From assembly GCA_023375675.1 (NCBI GenBank), contig JALQBC010000063.1, positions 89,721 through 153,720 of the forward strand: DNA of 64,000 bases, given 5' to 3'. A program made the position numbers and the translations under genes. The notes beneath the pieces were generated by a model. That model made no database searches, was not told the DNA's origin, and saw only the letters and a list, made by a program, of their open reading frames with translations. Positions 46,804 through 57,752 of the stretch are shown one piece after another (the stretch's first letter is position 1; the number at the start of each line of letters is the position of its first letter). This stretch comes from Cytospora piceicola. Lineage: Eukaryota > Ascomycota > Sordariomycetes > Diaporthales > Cytosporaceae.

Positions 46804-49141
46804 ATGGCCAACGAGGCCAGGCCAGCCGACAAGATCGAGCTACAACACGTCGAACCCACACATACCGACACATCAAGGGGCTATCGGCACTTGGAGCATC
46901 CCATACGTTCTCAGGAGATTGAAAGTATTTGCGAGGTAAGACCTCGACAAGCTCCCAAGAATGACAGACTAAGTATCGACAACAGGATCAAGCAGTCGGA
47001 TACAAAGAATACCGTGAAGCACTCGAAGTCGATGTGACTGAGAAGCAGGTACGTTAGTCGCCAGGTTCTTCGAAACTAACTCTCTCGTTAACTGACCTTA
47101 TTGGTGACAGAGTCGGCGCGTGAGATGCAAAATTGATATGGTTATTTTGCCTGTTTTTCTCATCACTCAAGGGCTGCAATTCCTTGACAAGACTGCGTTG
47201 AACTATGCGAATTTGTTCGGATACCAAGAAGCTCTCGGGTTGAAGGGCCAACAATTCAATTATCTTTCAGCAAGTATGTGACCTTCTTTGACAACCCGGG
47301 CAGTGCCTCAGCTTGATATTGATTGCGAAAGTGAAGTGGTATATTGTGGCTATTTCTTCGGTCAATACCCATGCGGATGGCTCATTGGTAGGTTTCCAGC
47401 TCAAAGAGTCCTCAGTGTGAGCTGCCTCTTTTGGGGACTTTTGGTCATTATCCAGACTCAATGCCGGGATTTCAATAGCGCTCGTGAGTCAACGCATACC
47501 CTTTTCCTTATACCGCCTGTGGCTGAACCTTTACATTGTAGTGGCAGTCAGATGTGGGTTGAATCCTCTCTCCATGAATTGAAAAGAAGGCTCATTTGTC
47601 CAGTCCTCATGGGTATCTTCGAAGCCGCTGTTACGCCGTACGTATACACTGTTACCACCAGTTATGGATGACTGCGGCTGATTTATCGCACAGTGGCTTG
47701 ACGCTGATGACAGGATTTTGGTATACAAGAAGAGAAATACCTCTCCGTCAATGCGTATGGTAGTAAGCAGATTCAGATGGACAACGCAGCTTGAACAAAA
47801 CTGAGTTTCTGGGAAATAAGTTCCGCACTCGGTCTAGGAGGCATCGTGAGTGGACAATCTGCGTTCAAAGTTGAGCTTGTTTGACTTGTGGAACTGTCTA
47901 ATATATTTAGCTTGGCTCGTATATCTCGATGGGCGTCTCGAGATTGAGCTCCGATATAAGACCTGAGCGTTGGCAAATCATCTTTTTCATTGTAAGAGGT
48001 TCCCACCGCACTCCGGACTTTTACTGATTTGATCCGACCAGCTTGGGGGCTCTACCATAATTTGGTCGTCCATCATCTTCTTCTTCCTTCCAGATGCCCC
48101 TCCCAATGCACGGTTTTTGAGCAAAACAGAAAAGCTCATCGCTGTAAAAAGAGTGTCTGGTAACCAGACGGGTATCAAGAATAAGTCTTTTCAGTGGAAT
48201 CAGGCAAGAGTCGCTCTGTACGATCCTAAAATGGTCCTTTTATTTGTGGCTGTATTTGCTGCGTAAGTCCAAGACATCTAGGGATCTGCTTTGGTCGTTG
48301 CCATTGCACATCAATCGTTACTGATAGAGCTGTTATTAGTGCTATCCCCAATGGAGTTGTCAATTCATTCTCGACCATCATAATTAAGGACATGGTAAGG
48401 CCACCAGCTTAGCACGATGGTTATCGTTGTCATTCCTGATCACGACGTTAGGGTTTCTCGACAACAAGAACCACCGAACTCAAGTCCGTGGGAGATGCTG
48501 TCCAAGTGATTGCATTGTTTATCGGTGGTGCAATCACACTGAACGTGCCGAATTCACGGCTGCTAACAGCTACAGCGGCGAACATTCTTTGCACTGTTTC
48601 TGCCGCATGCCTGTCCTTCCTTCCGCAAAGCAACACGTGGGGAAGGCTGGTGAGCTTCTGGCTGGTCAACTTTCAGAGCGTCGGCTTCACAATCTCTTTG
48701 GTCACCATCTCCTCAAACATGGGAGGATACACGCACCGAGCCATGGCCAACGCTATTGTCTTGTAAGCCTGGTCTGCTTTACTCTATAAAGGGCCTATTA
48801 ACTAACAACACAGCCATAGCACAGCATACTGCTGGGGTAACTTCGCAGGGCCATTTGTGGTTGAAAATTCTCAAGCACCCAGATATAAAGGGGCGGCGAT
48901 AGGGTTATTAGTCGGGTATACAATCAAGATGGCTTGCCACATTATGTTGCTCGGTAAGCAAGACCTCAAACGTAGCTATCCTGGAGGATGCATCTCTAAC
49001 ACGTAACTCCCAGTTTATCTTTTGACCGTGAACCGTCATCGCGACAGGGAATACGGCCCCGCCAATAAGGTGTTGAGTGATGAGGCAGGTATGAAAGATC
49101 AGACTGAATTCCAGAACAAGGATTTCAGATATGTGTTGTAG
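46804..49141 (+). CDS. MFS transporter, allantoate permease (Dal5/anion:cation symporter) family
   Basis: About 12 exons. Among them are 46804-46935, 46986-47048, 47111-47273, 47337-47483 and short exons to about 47765 and 47821-47843, with the last ending RYVL at 49141. The product is about 500 aa. Transmembrane blocks are clear: VILPVFLITQGLQFLDKTAL, YCGYFFGQYPCGWLIG, FEAAVTP-GLTLMTGFWYTR, REIPLRQCVWYSALGLGGI, GSYISMGVSRLSSDIRPERW, LQSVGF-like segments and AYCWGNFAGPFVV. The Dal5/Tna1 group imports organic anions such as allantoate, nicotinate or vitamins by proton symport. In clusters such transporters may move precursors or products. At one junction (exon end near 47556, acceptor near 47604) a canonical GT-AG intron leaves the frame one base out. 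This may be a non-canonical splice, a sequencing slip or a real frameshift. Otherwise intact. Confidence 0.85.
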
Positions 49142-49695
49142 TTGCGGCTTCCCAAAAAATCATGATCGAGATCGTGTTATCTTGGTTCACATTGTATCTA
49201 CCGATCTGTACCTGGTCTTCTGCTTAGTTTCAGAACCTTACTATACCTCACAACACATGGTGAACCTTATACTAACCCTGGGAAAGCTATGTGTACCAAT
49301 CATACTGTGTACCGGTATGAAATTAGACCGATAAATGCTTATGAACCGTGAAAATGAGGGTTGGCCGCTCCCCGCTTGGTCTATTTTTAGAGTTTTGGTC
49401 ATCTGCATCCAAGTTTTGACTTTTTTTGTCCCTGTAAAGGCCCGGCGGTGTATTGCGTTCAAATTGTCACCGTTTATAAGCAGGGCAAACGCAATCTTCA
49501 TGTTGGCACAACTATGCTCAGCCTGCCACGTGAGAAAGGATTGGTGCGTTGGCGTCATCAAGGTTCAGACTTTGAAGCTTGCGATTTTGAACGTGTACAT
49601 ACTGAATTGCAGTTTCTTTTACACCTTTGTAAACCATTGAATACTCACTCAGACCACATCTATGTCAGTGAAGGCGGGTGTGGCCTTAGTGACAT
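49142..49695. other. Region between MFS gene and PKS AT-PT fragment
   Basis: No recognisable gene. It could contain badly decayed upstream PKS sequence (the KS domain is expected here), but no KS motif such as DTACSS is visible. Confidence 0.4.
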
Positions 49696-50880
49696 ATGGT
49701 CTTGATCGCCCTGGTACGATTATGGGAGTCAGTCGGATTCAAGCCAAGCAGGGTCATCGGCCACCGCTTGGGGGAATATTCTGCGCTGGAAGTGGCAGGT
49801 TTCCTCTCTGACAGAGCTGCCGTCTTCCTCTTCGGTGTCCGCGTCGTATTGATGACTTCCATGCTGACCCTTCGTACCCATAGCATGGGGGCCCCAGGTG
49901 ATCTCCGTACGGGCATCTGTGATGCAAAAACAGAACTACTATTGCTGTGTAATAGAGACCACCTCATATCGTGACTGAATCTGTGGAAGCGGCAACTGGT
50001 CAGTCCTTAGAGGTCGCCTATATCAACGACCCCACCGAGACAGTTGTCGGTTGCTCACTCGAAAAGATGGTGGACCTTTCAGCCTCTGGCTACAGCCGGC
50101 CATAGGACCGTTCTGCTGGATGTCCCACATGCTTACCACACCAGCCAGATGGACACATTCTTAAATAAGTTCAATGTTCGTCAGACGGACCCAGGCGATA
50201 GTCTGCAAGAAGCCAAGACTCCCCATAACTTCCCCTCTTCATAGCAGGGTACTAAGCTCTGACGACCCCGTTAATGTCTCATACCTAACTTCTGCTAATT
50301 GGGCACAGAGAACTTCGTTGTAGCTCTCGATACTGCTTAGCAGTTAAGAGAAATTTCTAGCTCCTCCAGCTAGCTTGAGGTAGGCCATCACTAGCGCTGG
50401 TTTTATAGGTTGGATACTGTCTTCGAAACGTCTGGTGTGCTCAAGTCTACACCGAGACAGCGACAACTGAACAGCCATAGCCAAGGCGCGCGGTGCCCTG
50501 TACAGTGCCGGTATGCACGTTAATAGGAACGAATACCATCGTCCCTTCGAGCAGGCTTTTCGGCTAGTCGAAACCCCCTTGTACGCGTGGAATAACAACA
50601 ACTATCGAGTCCAGTTTCGCGGAGACTGGAATCTAACCAAAGAACCATCTGGATAGGAGCTCACGCCTACCCCAATCGCTATAGGATTTCAGGCATCCAG
50701 CATCCACCGACTTATATCAGAGACTTACAATGGGTCCAAAGCTGTGCTTTCGCCCGAGTCTAGTATTACCAATCGATCACTTCAAGGCGTGGTCGATAGG
50801 CATACAATGACTGGCTACTAGGCTGCCTCTTCTGTGATGACTGGTACCGCAATTGATTATAGGGCAGTCAGGCGCCCTCT
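49696..50880 (+). pseudogene. Non-reducing polyketide synthase fragment (AT and product-template domains)
   Basis: From 49,696 the frame reads VLIALVRLWESVGFKPSRV then GHRLGEYSALEVAG. This is the malonyl-CoA transacylase nucleophile loop GHSLGEY with the catalytic Ser changed to Arg. Frame changes follow. YINDPTETVVG lies at about 50,020 and LLDVPHAYHTSQMD, with the AT His, at about 50,120. From 50,513, NEYHRPFEQAFRLVETPLYA and NYRVQFRGDWNLTKE match the linker into the product-template domain. SIHRLISETYNGSKAVLSPE and LQGVVDRHTMTGY (about 50,699-50,818) match its N-terminal hot-dog half, broken by a TAG at 50,819-50,821. Multiple stops and shifts show it is dead. It is not RIP-mutated. Confidence 0.85.
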
Positions 50881-51094
50881 GAGGCCAGTGAAGAACAGAC
50901 CTTAAGAGGCTTCCAAGATAGTGAGTCACAAGTTACCAGTTGTATTTAAGAGACCTTGTAGGATCAGCAGTTGTTTCCAGACCTTCATTTTGATTTCTTA
51001 TTCGAATTCAACAAATAAAACCATACCACACACAATAACACACCACACACAACAACATACCACTGGGATTTGGCTGAGCCTACTACCATCAATA

Positions 51095-51256
51095 ATGTGG
51101 GAATGCAAGACCTGCCACAAGCAAAATGACGACACTACGTACAGATGCTCATGCGATAAGCCGAAGGAGCTTTGGACGTGCGCCGCCTGCGGGCAAAAGG
51201 TTGCCGCCCACGAGCCCAGGTGTACCTTCTGCTGGAAGAATAAGGGGGCATCTTAG
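51095..51256 (+). CDS. 53-aa cysteine-rich zinc-ribbon microprotein
   Basis: The frame is open from 50,921, but the likely start is the Met at 51095 (AATAATGTGG). It is preceded by a CA-rich, C/T-free leader typical of fungal 5' UTRs (about 51,020-51,065). The 53-aa product has four paired-cysteine clusters: CKTC, CSC, CAAC and CTFC, with Trp before two of them. This suggests one or two zinc ribbons, like RanBP2-type or double-zinc-ribbon domains. No other domain is present. It may bind RNA, DNA or ubiquitin; the role is unknown. Being small and intact beside PKS debris, it could also be a remnant of a longer protein. Confidence 0.6.
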   Translation: MWECKTCHKQNDDTTYRCSCDKPKELWTCAACGQKVAAHEPRCTFCWKNKGAS

Positions 51257-52601
51257 ATGTGTACTTGACCCGAATGATGGCATGGGTACGGACTACCTAT
51301 CATATTCTTGATAGTGAATAATACTACCGGCACGAAGAAGCCAACTTCTAAAAACATCGCACATGTATAGCTTCGAATTTCCTCATCATGCAGGTGCCTA
51401 TGATTAGCGTTGCAAAACGTCGGTTCCGTTGTAAGCCCAGCTATTGATACTTGACTAGCAATAGGGAAGGATACTTTCGCCCATATTCCTTGCGAGGTAC
51501 CTTAATTTTTTAAATGTATCAAAGATACTGATCGCGCTGCGTGGGCTCCTGACGCTGCTCGTCCCTTCAAAACTTTCAATTATTTTTTTCCAACCTAAGG
51601 CGGCTGGTATGTGTGCCAGCCGCGTCTAGCTATAAAAGAAGTTCTAGGCTTTTGGGGTTCAGCTCGCCTGCGGCCAGAAAATAGCCCTCACCGAGGATAG
51701 ATTATCTCCCTGTGACTTTTGGATTACTTTTAGTATTACGTGGTGATCGGACAACCCCCCCCCCCCAAACGCAGGGCCGCCCACCAGCCAATCCACTGGT
51801 GGCCAGACCGTATGATGCTGATGCAGATTCGGAACAGACGCCTCACCCTGTTCATATAATAGCAAGCTGATACTATCATGTCCAGCGCAGGGAGTCATTT
51901 ACCTCCTTGAAAACCAGGGCAAACATTATGATTACAGGACACCTTATCATATTCTGGCTCTAAAGTACGATCATAAAGCTTTTGTTGTTTCCACATTTCG
52001 GTTAGACAGATCATGCTACGAACGTCCATTCCCCGACCCTCGTCAGCTATAGCCACCACCCATATATGGATACTGTCCCACTGTGTGGTGGTAATGCGGT
52101 TCGGCAACTGCTTTAGTCTCACCAAATCACTTCATTATCGACCACAGTATGACAGTCTTTCTCCAACGTCCACCATGAATATTGGCAGAAAGAAGGGAAA
52201 AGGCAGCATTTATGTGTACATATTGGTTTTATTGAGTCTCTAGAGAATATGTAAAAGAGCTCAAGTTTCGCGCAAGGATGGGCTTCAAACTTCGCCATAC
52301 GTTTAATTGCACACGGATAGTAAAGAATAGACTTGGAAACATTTGGATTTGACTTCTTCACTAAGGTGGTCCAGATGCATTCTCAAGTACTCAGTAAGAT
52401 ATGCTGCCTTTCCCACATAAACCCTTGATGCCACCAATTGACCTGACCCAGAATGTCACATAGTTCCCAACATACATGCGTACAGTATAACGCGGTGTTG
52501 ATTCTGCTACCGATACGTTAACAATGAAGACTATCACGAACGCGTAGCATATTGAGAAGCAGGGAAACATACCAGTGTTGAGGAGATATCAAATCATCCG
52601 C
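51257..52601. other. Intergenic region, no gene recognised
   Basis: About 1.3 kb with a 10-base C run near 51,757 and only short unrecognised frames on both strands. The 3' flank of the secreted-protein gene lies at its right end. Confidence 0.4.
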
Positions 52602-52850
52602 CTATGGGGAACAGTAGGGTCCGTCGTCACTCAAGACGCAGTAGGTAGTGCCGCCGCAGATTGCGGAAAGCTGCCATTGGCCCGAATAATCGCAGATGTA
52701 CATAGATCCGTCCGGGGCGTCATTTCCCTCACTATCTGTTGAGACAGGGTGACCGCCACCGCATCCACGGTCATTGGTGGTACAGGTGCCGCTTACTGCG
52801 ACAGCAGAAATAGCGACAGTGAGAGCAACAAGGAGGCGAGCGGTGTACAT
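52602..52850 (-). CDS. Small secreted cysteine-rich protein (candidate effector)
   Basis: Single exon, 82 aa. Residues 1-20 (MYTARLLVALTVAISAVAVS) are a clear signal peptide, with a likely cut after Ser20/Gly21. The mature part of about 61 aa has six cysteines (23, 30, 53, 65, 71, 80), enough for three disulfide bonds. It is rich in Gly, Asp and Ser, with no known domain. A TATA box lies 53 bp upstream of the start, supporting a real, strongly inducible gene. Small, secreted, cysteine-rich proteins at fungal subtelomeres are often host- or microbe-interacting effectors. That role is inferred, not shown. Confidence 0.78.
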   Translation of the reverse strand: MYTARLLVALTVAISAVAVSGTCTTNDRGCGGGHPVSTDSEGNDAPDGSMYICDYSGQWQLSAICGGTTYCVLSDDGPYCSP

Positions 52851-52902
52851 GTTACTGGAAGTGGCAGGTAATGCAGGATTTGCAGGATTTGAATACAGGC
52901 TA

Positions 52903-52914
52903 TTTTATATAAAA
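52903..52914 (-). promoter_or_regulatory. TATA box of the secreted-protein gene
   Basis: Palindromic TTTTATATAAAA lies 53 bp upstream of the start codon on the minus strand. A short GCAGGATTT direct repeat sits between it and the coding region (about 52,873-52,890). Confidence 0.6.
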
Positions 52915-54094
52915 GGGTACTTATTTGAGCCCAGCTCAAAGAACGTTGTTATTATTGGTAGGTAGAAAAAGATCCAAAAGATATGAAGGGTAGGCAATTC
53001 GGAAAGGTAGATCGAGATAATAGGTTAAAGGTGTGAATGGCTTGGGTTAAAAATTTGGTGGAATGGACTTCGGAAGCCACTATATATACATCAACATTGC
53101 TAGCTGAGTTATTTGTAGGTCTTGACCAGGGTGGCCTATTGTCATGGCCTAGATGTTTGGAGTTGTAGTAAGGCTATCTATTTTCGAAGTAGCTCCTGAT
53201 ACCATGGCCTATGGGTCTATATCCAACGGCCATTGTTATGTACATGTTTCAATATTCCAAAGTTGGTTCTATTTTGGAGACAGAATATTCGCTGGTATGG
53301 CTTGCTGTTGACGCTTACATATGTACCGTACGTTATGAAGCGAATCCTGGTAGCATGGCCTACTTGCGAGGCCTACTACCTTCGGCGAAGTTCCGAAAGG
53401 ATCACTCACGCAAGGGGTAGCCTGGGATCTTGCATCTTACTTTCGGATCCTTCCGATGTCACCCTCCTAGAACTCCGTTACGAACCTGTCGTTACCGACT
53501 GGCAATGTTGCCTGATCTATCGGGCCCTGGGAGGGAGGCCGAATGATAGGACTTCATCTCTTCCTTCTAAATAAACATACAATTGAGTCATCGTGATAAC
53601 GCTAGGCTCGCGACATACAATACGCGAGGGCCGCCGGAGCGAATAGTCTTACGCGTGCATATTCAGAGAGAATGGATATTCTGGTGTACACTTTAGAGGT
53701 TGGCTCATCTTCAGTGGACGGTGAAGACACTGTATTGTGACCGTCTTCTAGTGTCCCATCCTCTGTTCTCCAGAAGGATAAGCCAAAGCTAGAAGCCAAC
53801 TGTTGAAACGGGGTAGCTAATTATGTTCTATCTGTATGGCGCTTGGATGAGACAAAATGAATATACTTAAGTATCTAATTAGTATTCAATCCAAGTTCAT
53901 TGCTACAAGCTCGCAGACCACTAGGGATTTCTCTACCTTAGGGTAGACACTCGATGTTTCGCGTACAATCTTCGTGACAGCAGGGTTCCACCCGGAAAGC
54001 TAAATGTCAACTATTTGGTTAGGCCGAATATATATCACATATATAATCTGCCCAGAGAACCAAAAACGAAGGGCGCAAATATATATGTTGTTCT
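52915..54094. other. Intergenic region, no gene recognised
   Basis: About 1.2 kb upstream of the secreted-protein gene and downstream of the rhodopsin-domain gene. The GGCCTA/TGGCCTA motif recurs (about 53,133, 53,205, 53,357). No protein-like frame is recognised. Confidence 0.4.
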
Positions 54095-55230
54095 TCAAAC
54101 ATCGTGTCCGTGTCCACCACTGTAAATCTCTGATGGTTCCATCTCATATTGGGGAAGCGCCCAGTAAGGTCGGTTTCTGCTAGCCCAGAATATGATCCAG
54201 CGGACCCAGAGATCTTTCAACGGAATGATAGTCTTATACATTGGTGCACAAACGCAAACGATACTCGTAGCCATCTGCAAAAGATCCCAAAAAGCGTTGG
54301 CCGTGTTTTCCTCTACACAACGCTCTCAGTCAGCACAAGGAGCTGTTCGATAATAAGGATGTAATACCACTTACGCCCATAGTCATTGGGGGTTCCGTAG
54401 ACTATCCCAATTTTCACGAAGCCCATGATACCCGATATGCCTCCAATTCCAATTATAAATGCGAGCTTCGTTTTGATGTGGGTCTTTGTCTGAAGACGTT
54501 GTACCCCATGAACCGTGAGTGCGACCATGGCAAAATCCACGGACGAGTTGATGGTTTCTTCGGCAATCAGGTATACATTTCCATCCAGGCAATGGCCCGG
54601 CTCAGTCCCAGAGACATCCCACCACTTCGATATCGGAGAGCATAAGAATATCAGGGAGAAGAAAAATGTGCTGAACCAGCACGCATGGATGGTTGCGAGC
54701 GTATAGACCCATCTGACAAAGGTACGGTCACCCCAGAAGATCCGGCAATAGAGGATGAACAGGCTACCCTTCGCGAAGAATTGGTTGATGGAGAAAAAGG
54801 GAGATGCAACATATGACAGCTGACTCTTGGATTAGGTATTTTCCCGATGCCCATATAGAACAAAACGTACCTTAGCTGCAAGGACGGCTAGACCGTAATC
54901 ATCTAAGTCGCTTGCAAGGGCCCCGACTGTGATTCCTGGGCAAAACAAGTCAGGATTACCTCTAACAGAACCTCAGAAGGCCATAGCTTTGGTCAGGCAG
55001 GATCTCTCTCGTCACGGCTTACCAACAATTGGCGTACACGCATAGATGAGGAAGGCGACCAAAGCCAGCATAGCAAAGAGGTCATCCAAGCCAAACCTCC
55101 GACGTGAACGTTTGGAAGCAACCAGGCGGAGTAAAGTTGCCACGATGCATAATGGAATTAAGACTAGGACTAGGATTATGAGTCGCGCTTCCGCCGGATC
55201 GTTAACAAGGTTTTCGAAAGTATATCCCAT
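54095..55230 (-). CDS. Seven-helix rhodopsin-domain (PTH11/SAT4-like) membrane protein
   Basis: Four exons on the minus strand, 55230-55023, 54935-54871, 54819-54375 and 54312-54095, give 311 aa. All junctions keep frame. Helix 1 is about residues 14-35 (LIILVLVLIPLCIVATLLRL), followed by the family motif RRFGLDDLFAMLALVAFLIY. Other landmarks are ASPFFSINQFFAKGSLFILY, the WG-x-R-x-FVRW loop, SKWWDV-x-x-x-GHCLDG after helix 4 and VCVCAPMYKTIIPL in helix 7. This fungal rhodopsin-domain family (PF20684; includes PTH11-like receptors and transporter-adjacent proteins) is large and often sits in secondary-metabolite clusters. Ligand unknown. An upstream in-frame Met at 55272 would add 14 residues, but the 55230 start has a better context (ATCATGG). 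It shares a 562-bp divergent promoter with the P450 gene. Confidence 0.87.
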
Positions 55231-55792
55231 GATTGGTCTTTGCTGATTGCATCTAATTCCGTACCATGTCATGCATCTGACTTCAAAAGGTTAATCAAGG
55301 CGATACCTGGATGTTTATATGCACAGGTGTACTGTACATATGTACGGCCGTTAACGAACGGCGGAATCGATATACGCCGCCGAACAAAGGTCGAGGAGTT
55401 CGTCTATGATGAGCTAAATAGAGGAGATTGATCATGAGGAACAAGAGGATTGTCGTTCGACAGTGTGAGGAAAAACAAAAACAAAAACAAAAATTTGAGG
55501 CTGGTCATACCCGCCGCTTGCCGAAGTAGGAAAGAGAGGTCCGACCAACAAAGACCTCCCGATGCAGTCAAATGACCCCGGCACCAACCTGCAGAGCGGT
55601 TACATATGTAGGCCGGTTCCATAAGACTGTCAACTTAAGTGGACACCCCAGTAACCACCGGGGCAGACACCATCTAGAGAAATGTGTGCTGTCTTTGACA
55701 ACACCACCAAGCGCTTCTCACAATTAGCTCATGACCTAGGCTAGCTTTCTCTTCACTCTTCGAGAACTACTAGAAAACCCCAAGCTGACAGT
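55231..55792. promoter_or_regulatory. Divergent promoter between rhodopsin-domain and P450 genes
   Basis: 562 bp between the two start codons. It contains an (AAAAAC)n run at about 55,473-55,492. Co-regulation is plausible. No defined operator is recognised. Confidence 0.45.
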
Positions 55793-57724
55793 ATGGCACT
55801 CCCAAGCCATCTTTGGAGTCGATTGAACAGTCACGTGTCCATCAGCCAATGTCTGGCTGCGACAGCTGCATTGGTGAGTCAGGTAGACCGTCATTACCGA
55901 TGTGAAACTTACATCTGCGCCGTACAGATTATCACCTACTGCATAGGCAGAGCCATCTACAACCTGTACTTTCATCCACTTTCGAAGTATCCAGGACCGA
56001 AGCTTGCTGCCATCACCGACATTTGGTGGGCTTATGCCAGGTAATAAAACCCAACCCAGGCCATGATCCTCTAAATCAGTATATCGGGACACAAGTTGAT
56101 TTGTTGGAACCTTCAGTACTACGGGACGTTATCCATGGATAGTCAAGGACGCCCTTGAAAAATATGGTGATTTCTACACTCGTGTTGTCACTGCCCGGCT
56201 GGCAAATTCTGATAGTTGTATAGGCGATGTCGTCCGTATTGCTCCTAATGAACTCGTGTTTACTACGCCACAGGCAGGGAAAGGTTAGCGCTCGCCGTGG
56301 TCAACTCTCCTTTGAAATACTGACACGAGTCACTGAGCCAGACATCTACCTCTCGCAGGAGAGGAATCTTGAGTTGTTCGTCCAAGTTGGGTATGATGCC
56401 TTGGATACAGGTGACGGTGGGATATCGGGAGAGACTAATCCCGTCAAACACCGTGAAATTGCGAAGAAACTTGCGCCTGCCTTCAGCACAAGGAACTTCA
56501 AGGCAAAAGAAGCGACCGTTCACAGACATCTCGACCTTTTCATCCAGAGGATGAAGGAATTCGGGGCAGGAGAGGGGGCCGAGTTACGGCGTTGGTCGGA
56601 CTGGCTGGCATTGGACCTCTCTGCAGACCTGACGTATGGCCGCGAGATGGGCCAAATGCGAGACAGTAAGTATGAGATCACATGCCCCGACTGGATTTGC
56701 TAATACGAAGCAGTGAAGGACTCAATACTTCTAAGCGCCACTCTGAAGTTGAACCTGTTCGTGACGTTGAGCCAGATCACGAGGAAATTCCGCCTACTTG
56801 GCCCGTTGATGTACCTTGCCATCCCTCCATCTATATGGTTCTTAATGCCAAGACTCATCAAGATGAACAAACAAGACATCAAGATGCGTATCGACCGCCG
56901 AGGCAAGACGGACCACTTAGATTACTTCGAGCAACTTATTCCAGCCGAGAAGCCAGCACCTGAGGATACGAAGGAACTCTACCATTTGGAAAATGTAGCA
57001 GGGCAGCTTCTTCTAGCTAGCTGGCAGCCTCTTGCGAACCAGTTTTACTCCCTGATCTTCTTTCTTCTAGGGGAGCCAGATGCGTATGCAGCCCTTGTGG
57101 AGGAAGTAAGAACACATGCAGCAATCTCAAACTACGACTCGATCAATACGGAAACGGTAGCAAGATTGAAGTATTTACAGGCTTGTGCATATGAGAGTCT
57201 TCGGCTCCACCAAGAGACGGTTGACGGGTTGCCGCGCGTAAGTCCTGGTGCTCTTGTGGACGGGGCATACATTCCTCAGGGAGTAAGTATTGTCCTCCAT
57301 CTCAAACCTCACATGCACTGGATCTGTGAAGTTGTCTGTCGAGCGATCACGTCCTTGTCTTGGTATTAACTCGAACCAGGTTACCTGCCAGATTAGCTAC
57401 TTTGCCGCAGCAAGGAGTCCACGGTTCTTCGCTGAGCCGCTCAGATTTCGTCCGGAACGGTGGTTATCGCCAGACCATCCAAGATTCAATCCCAAGTTCG
57501 CAGACGACAAACTCCAAGCCTCCAAGCCCTTCAGCCAAGGTCCAAGAGGCTGCCCGGGCGCGGCCATCTCCTTATCGGTGCTTCGCCTTTTTGCGGCCAA
57601 GGTCTTGTGGCAATTTGACCTAGAGGCAGTCCCGGGTCAGGACAAGTTATCGTTTGAAAAGGATTTCAAATTCCTTACATTCTGGGAGAGGCCACAATTC
57701 TGGGTTCGATTTAAGCCTATGTAA
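55793..57724 (+). CDS. Cytochrome P450 monooxygenase with atypical I helix
   Basis: Seven exons, 55793-55873, 55928-56040, 56117-56166, 56224-56283, 56342-56665, 56711-57282 and 57380-57724, give 514 aa with all frames kept. The N-terminal anchor contains YFHPLSKYPGPKLAAIT (proline-rich hinge). K-helix ESLR (about 371-374), FRPERW (about 422) and the heme loop FSQGPRGCPG with Cys458 are all present. The I-helix oxygen-activation motif (A/G-G-x-D/E-T-T) is missing. The aligned segment at about 305-320 reads LLLASWQPLANQFYSLIFFL, with no acid-threonine pair. This resembles P450s that use unusual chemistry such as isomerisation, dehydration or peroxide-dependent reactions, but function is not inferable. 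It probably tailored the product of the lost cluster, or serves another pathway. Its stop lies only about 30 bp from a transposon copy. Confidence 0.9.
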
Positions 57725-57752
57725 AATACAAAACGCCTTCTGTTAAAAAGGT

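Noticed and set aside
49335..49640. A 101-aa frame between the MFS gene and the PKS fragment
   Set aside because: No KS or other PKS motif found. Probably fortuitous.
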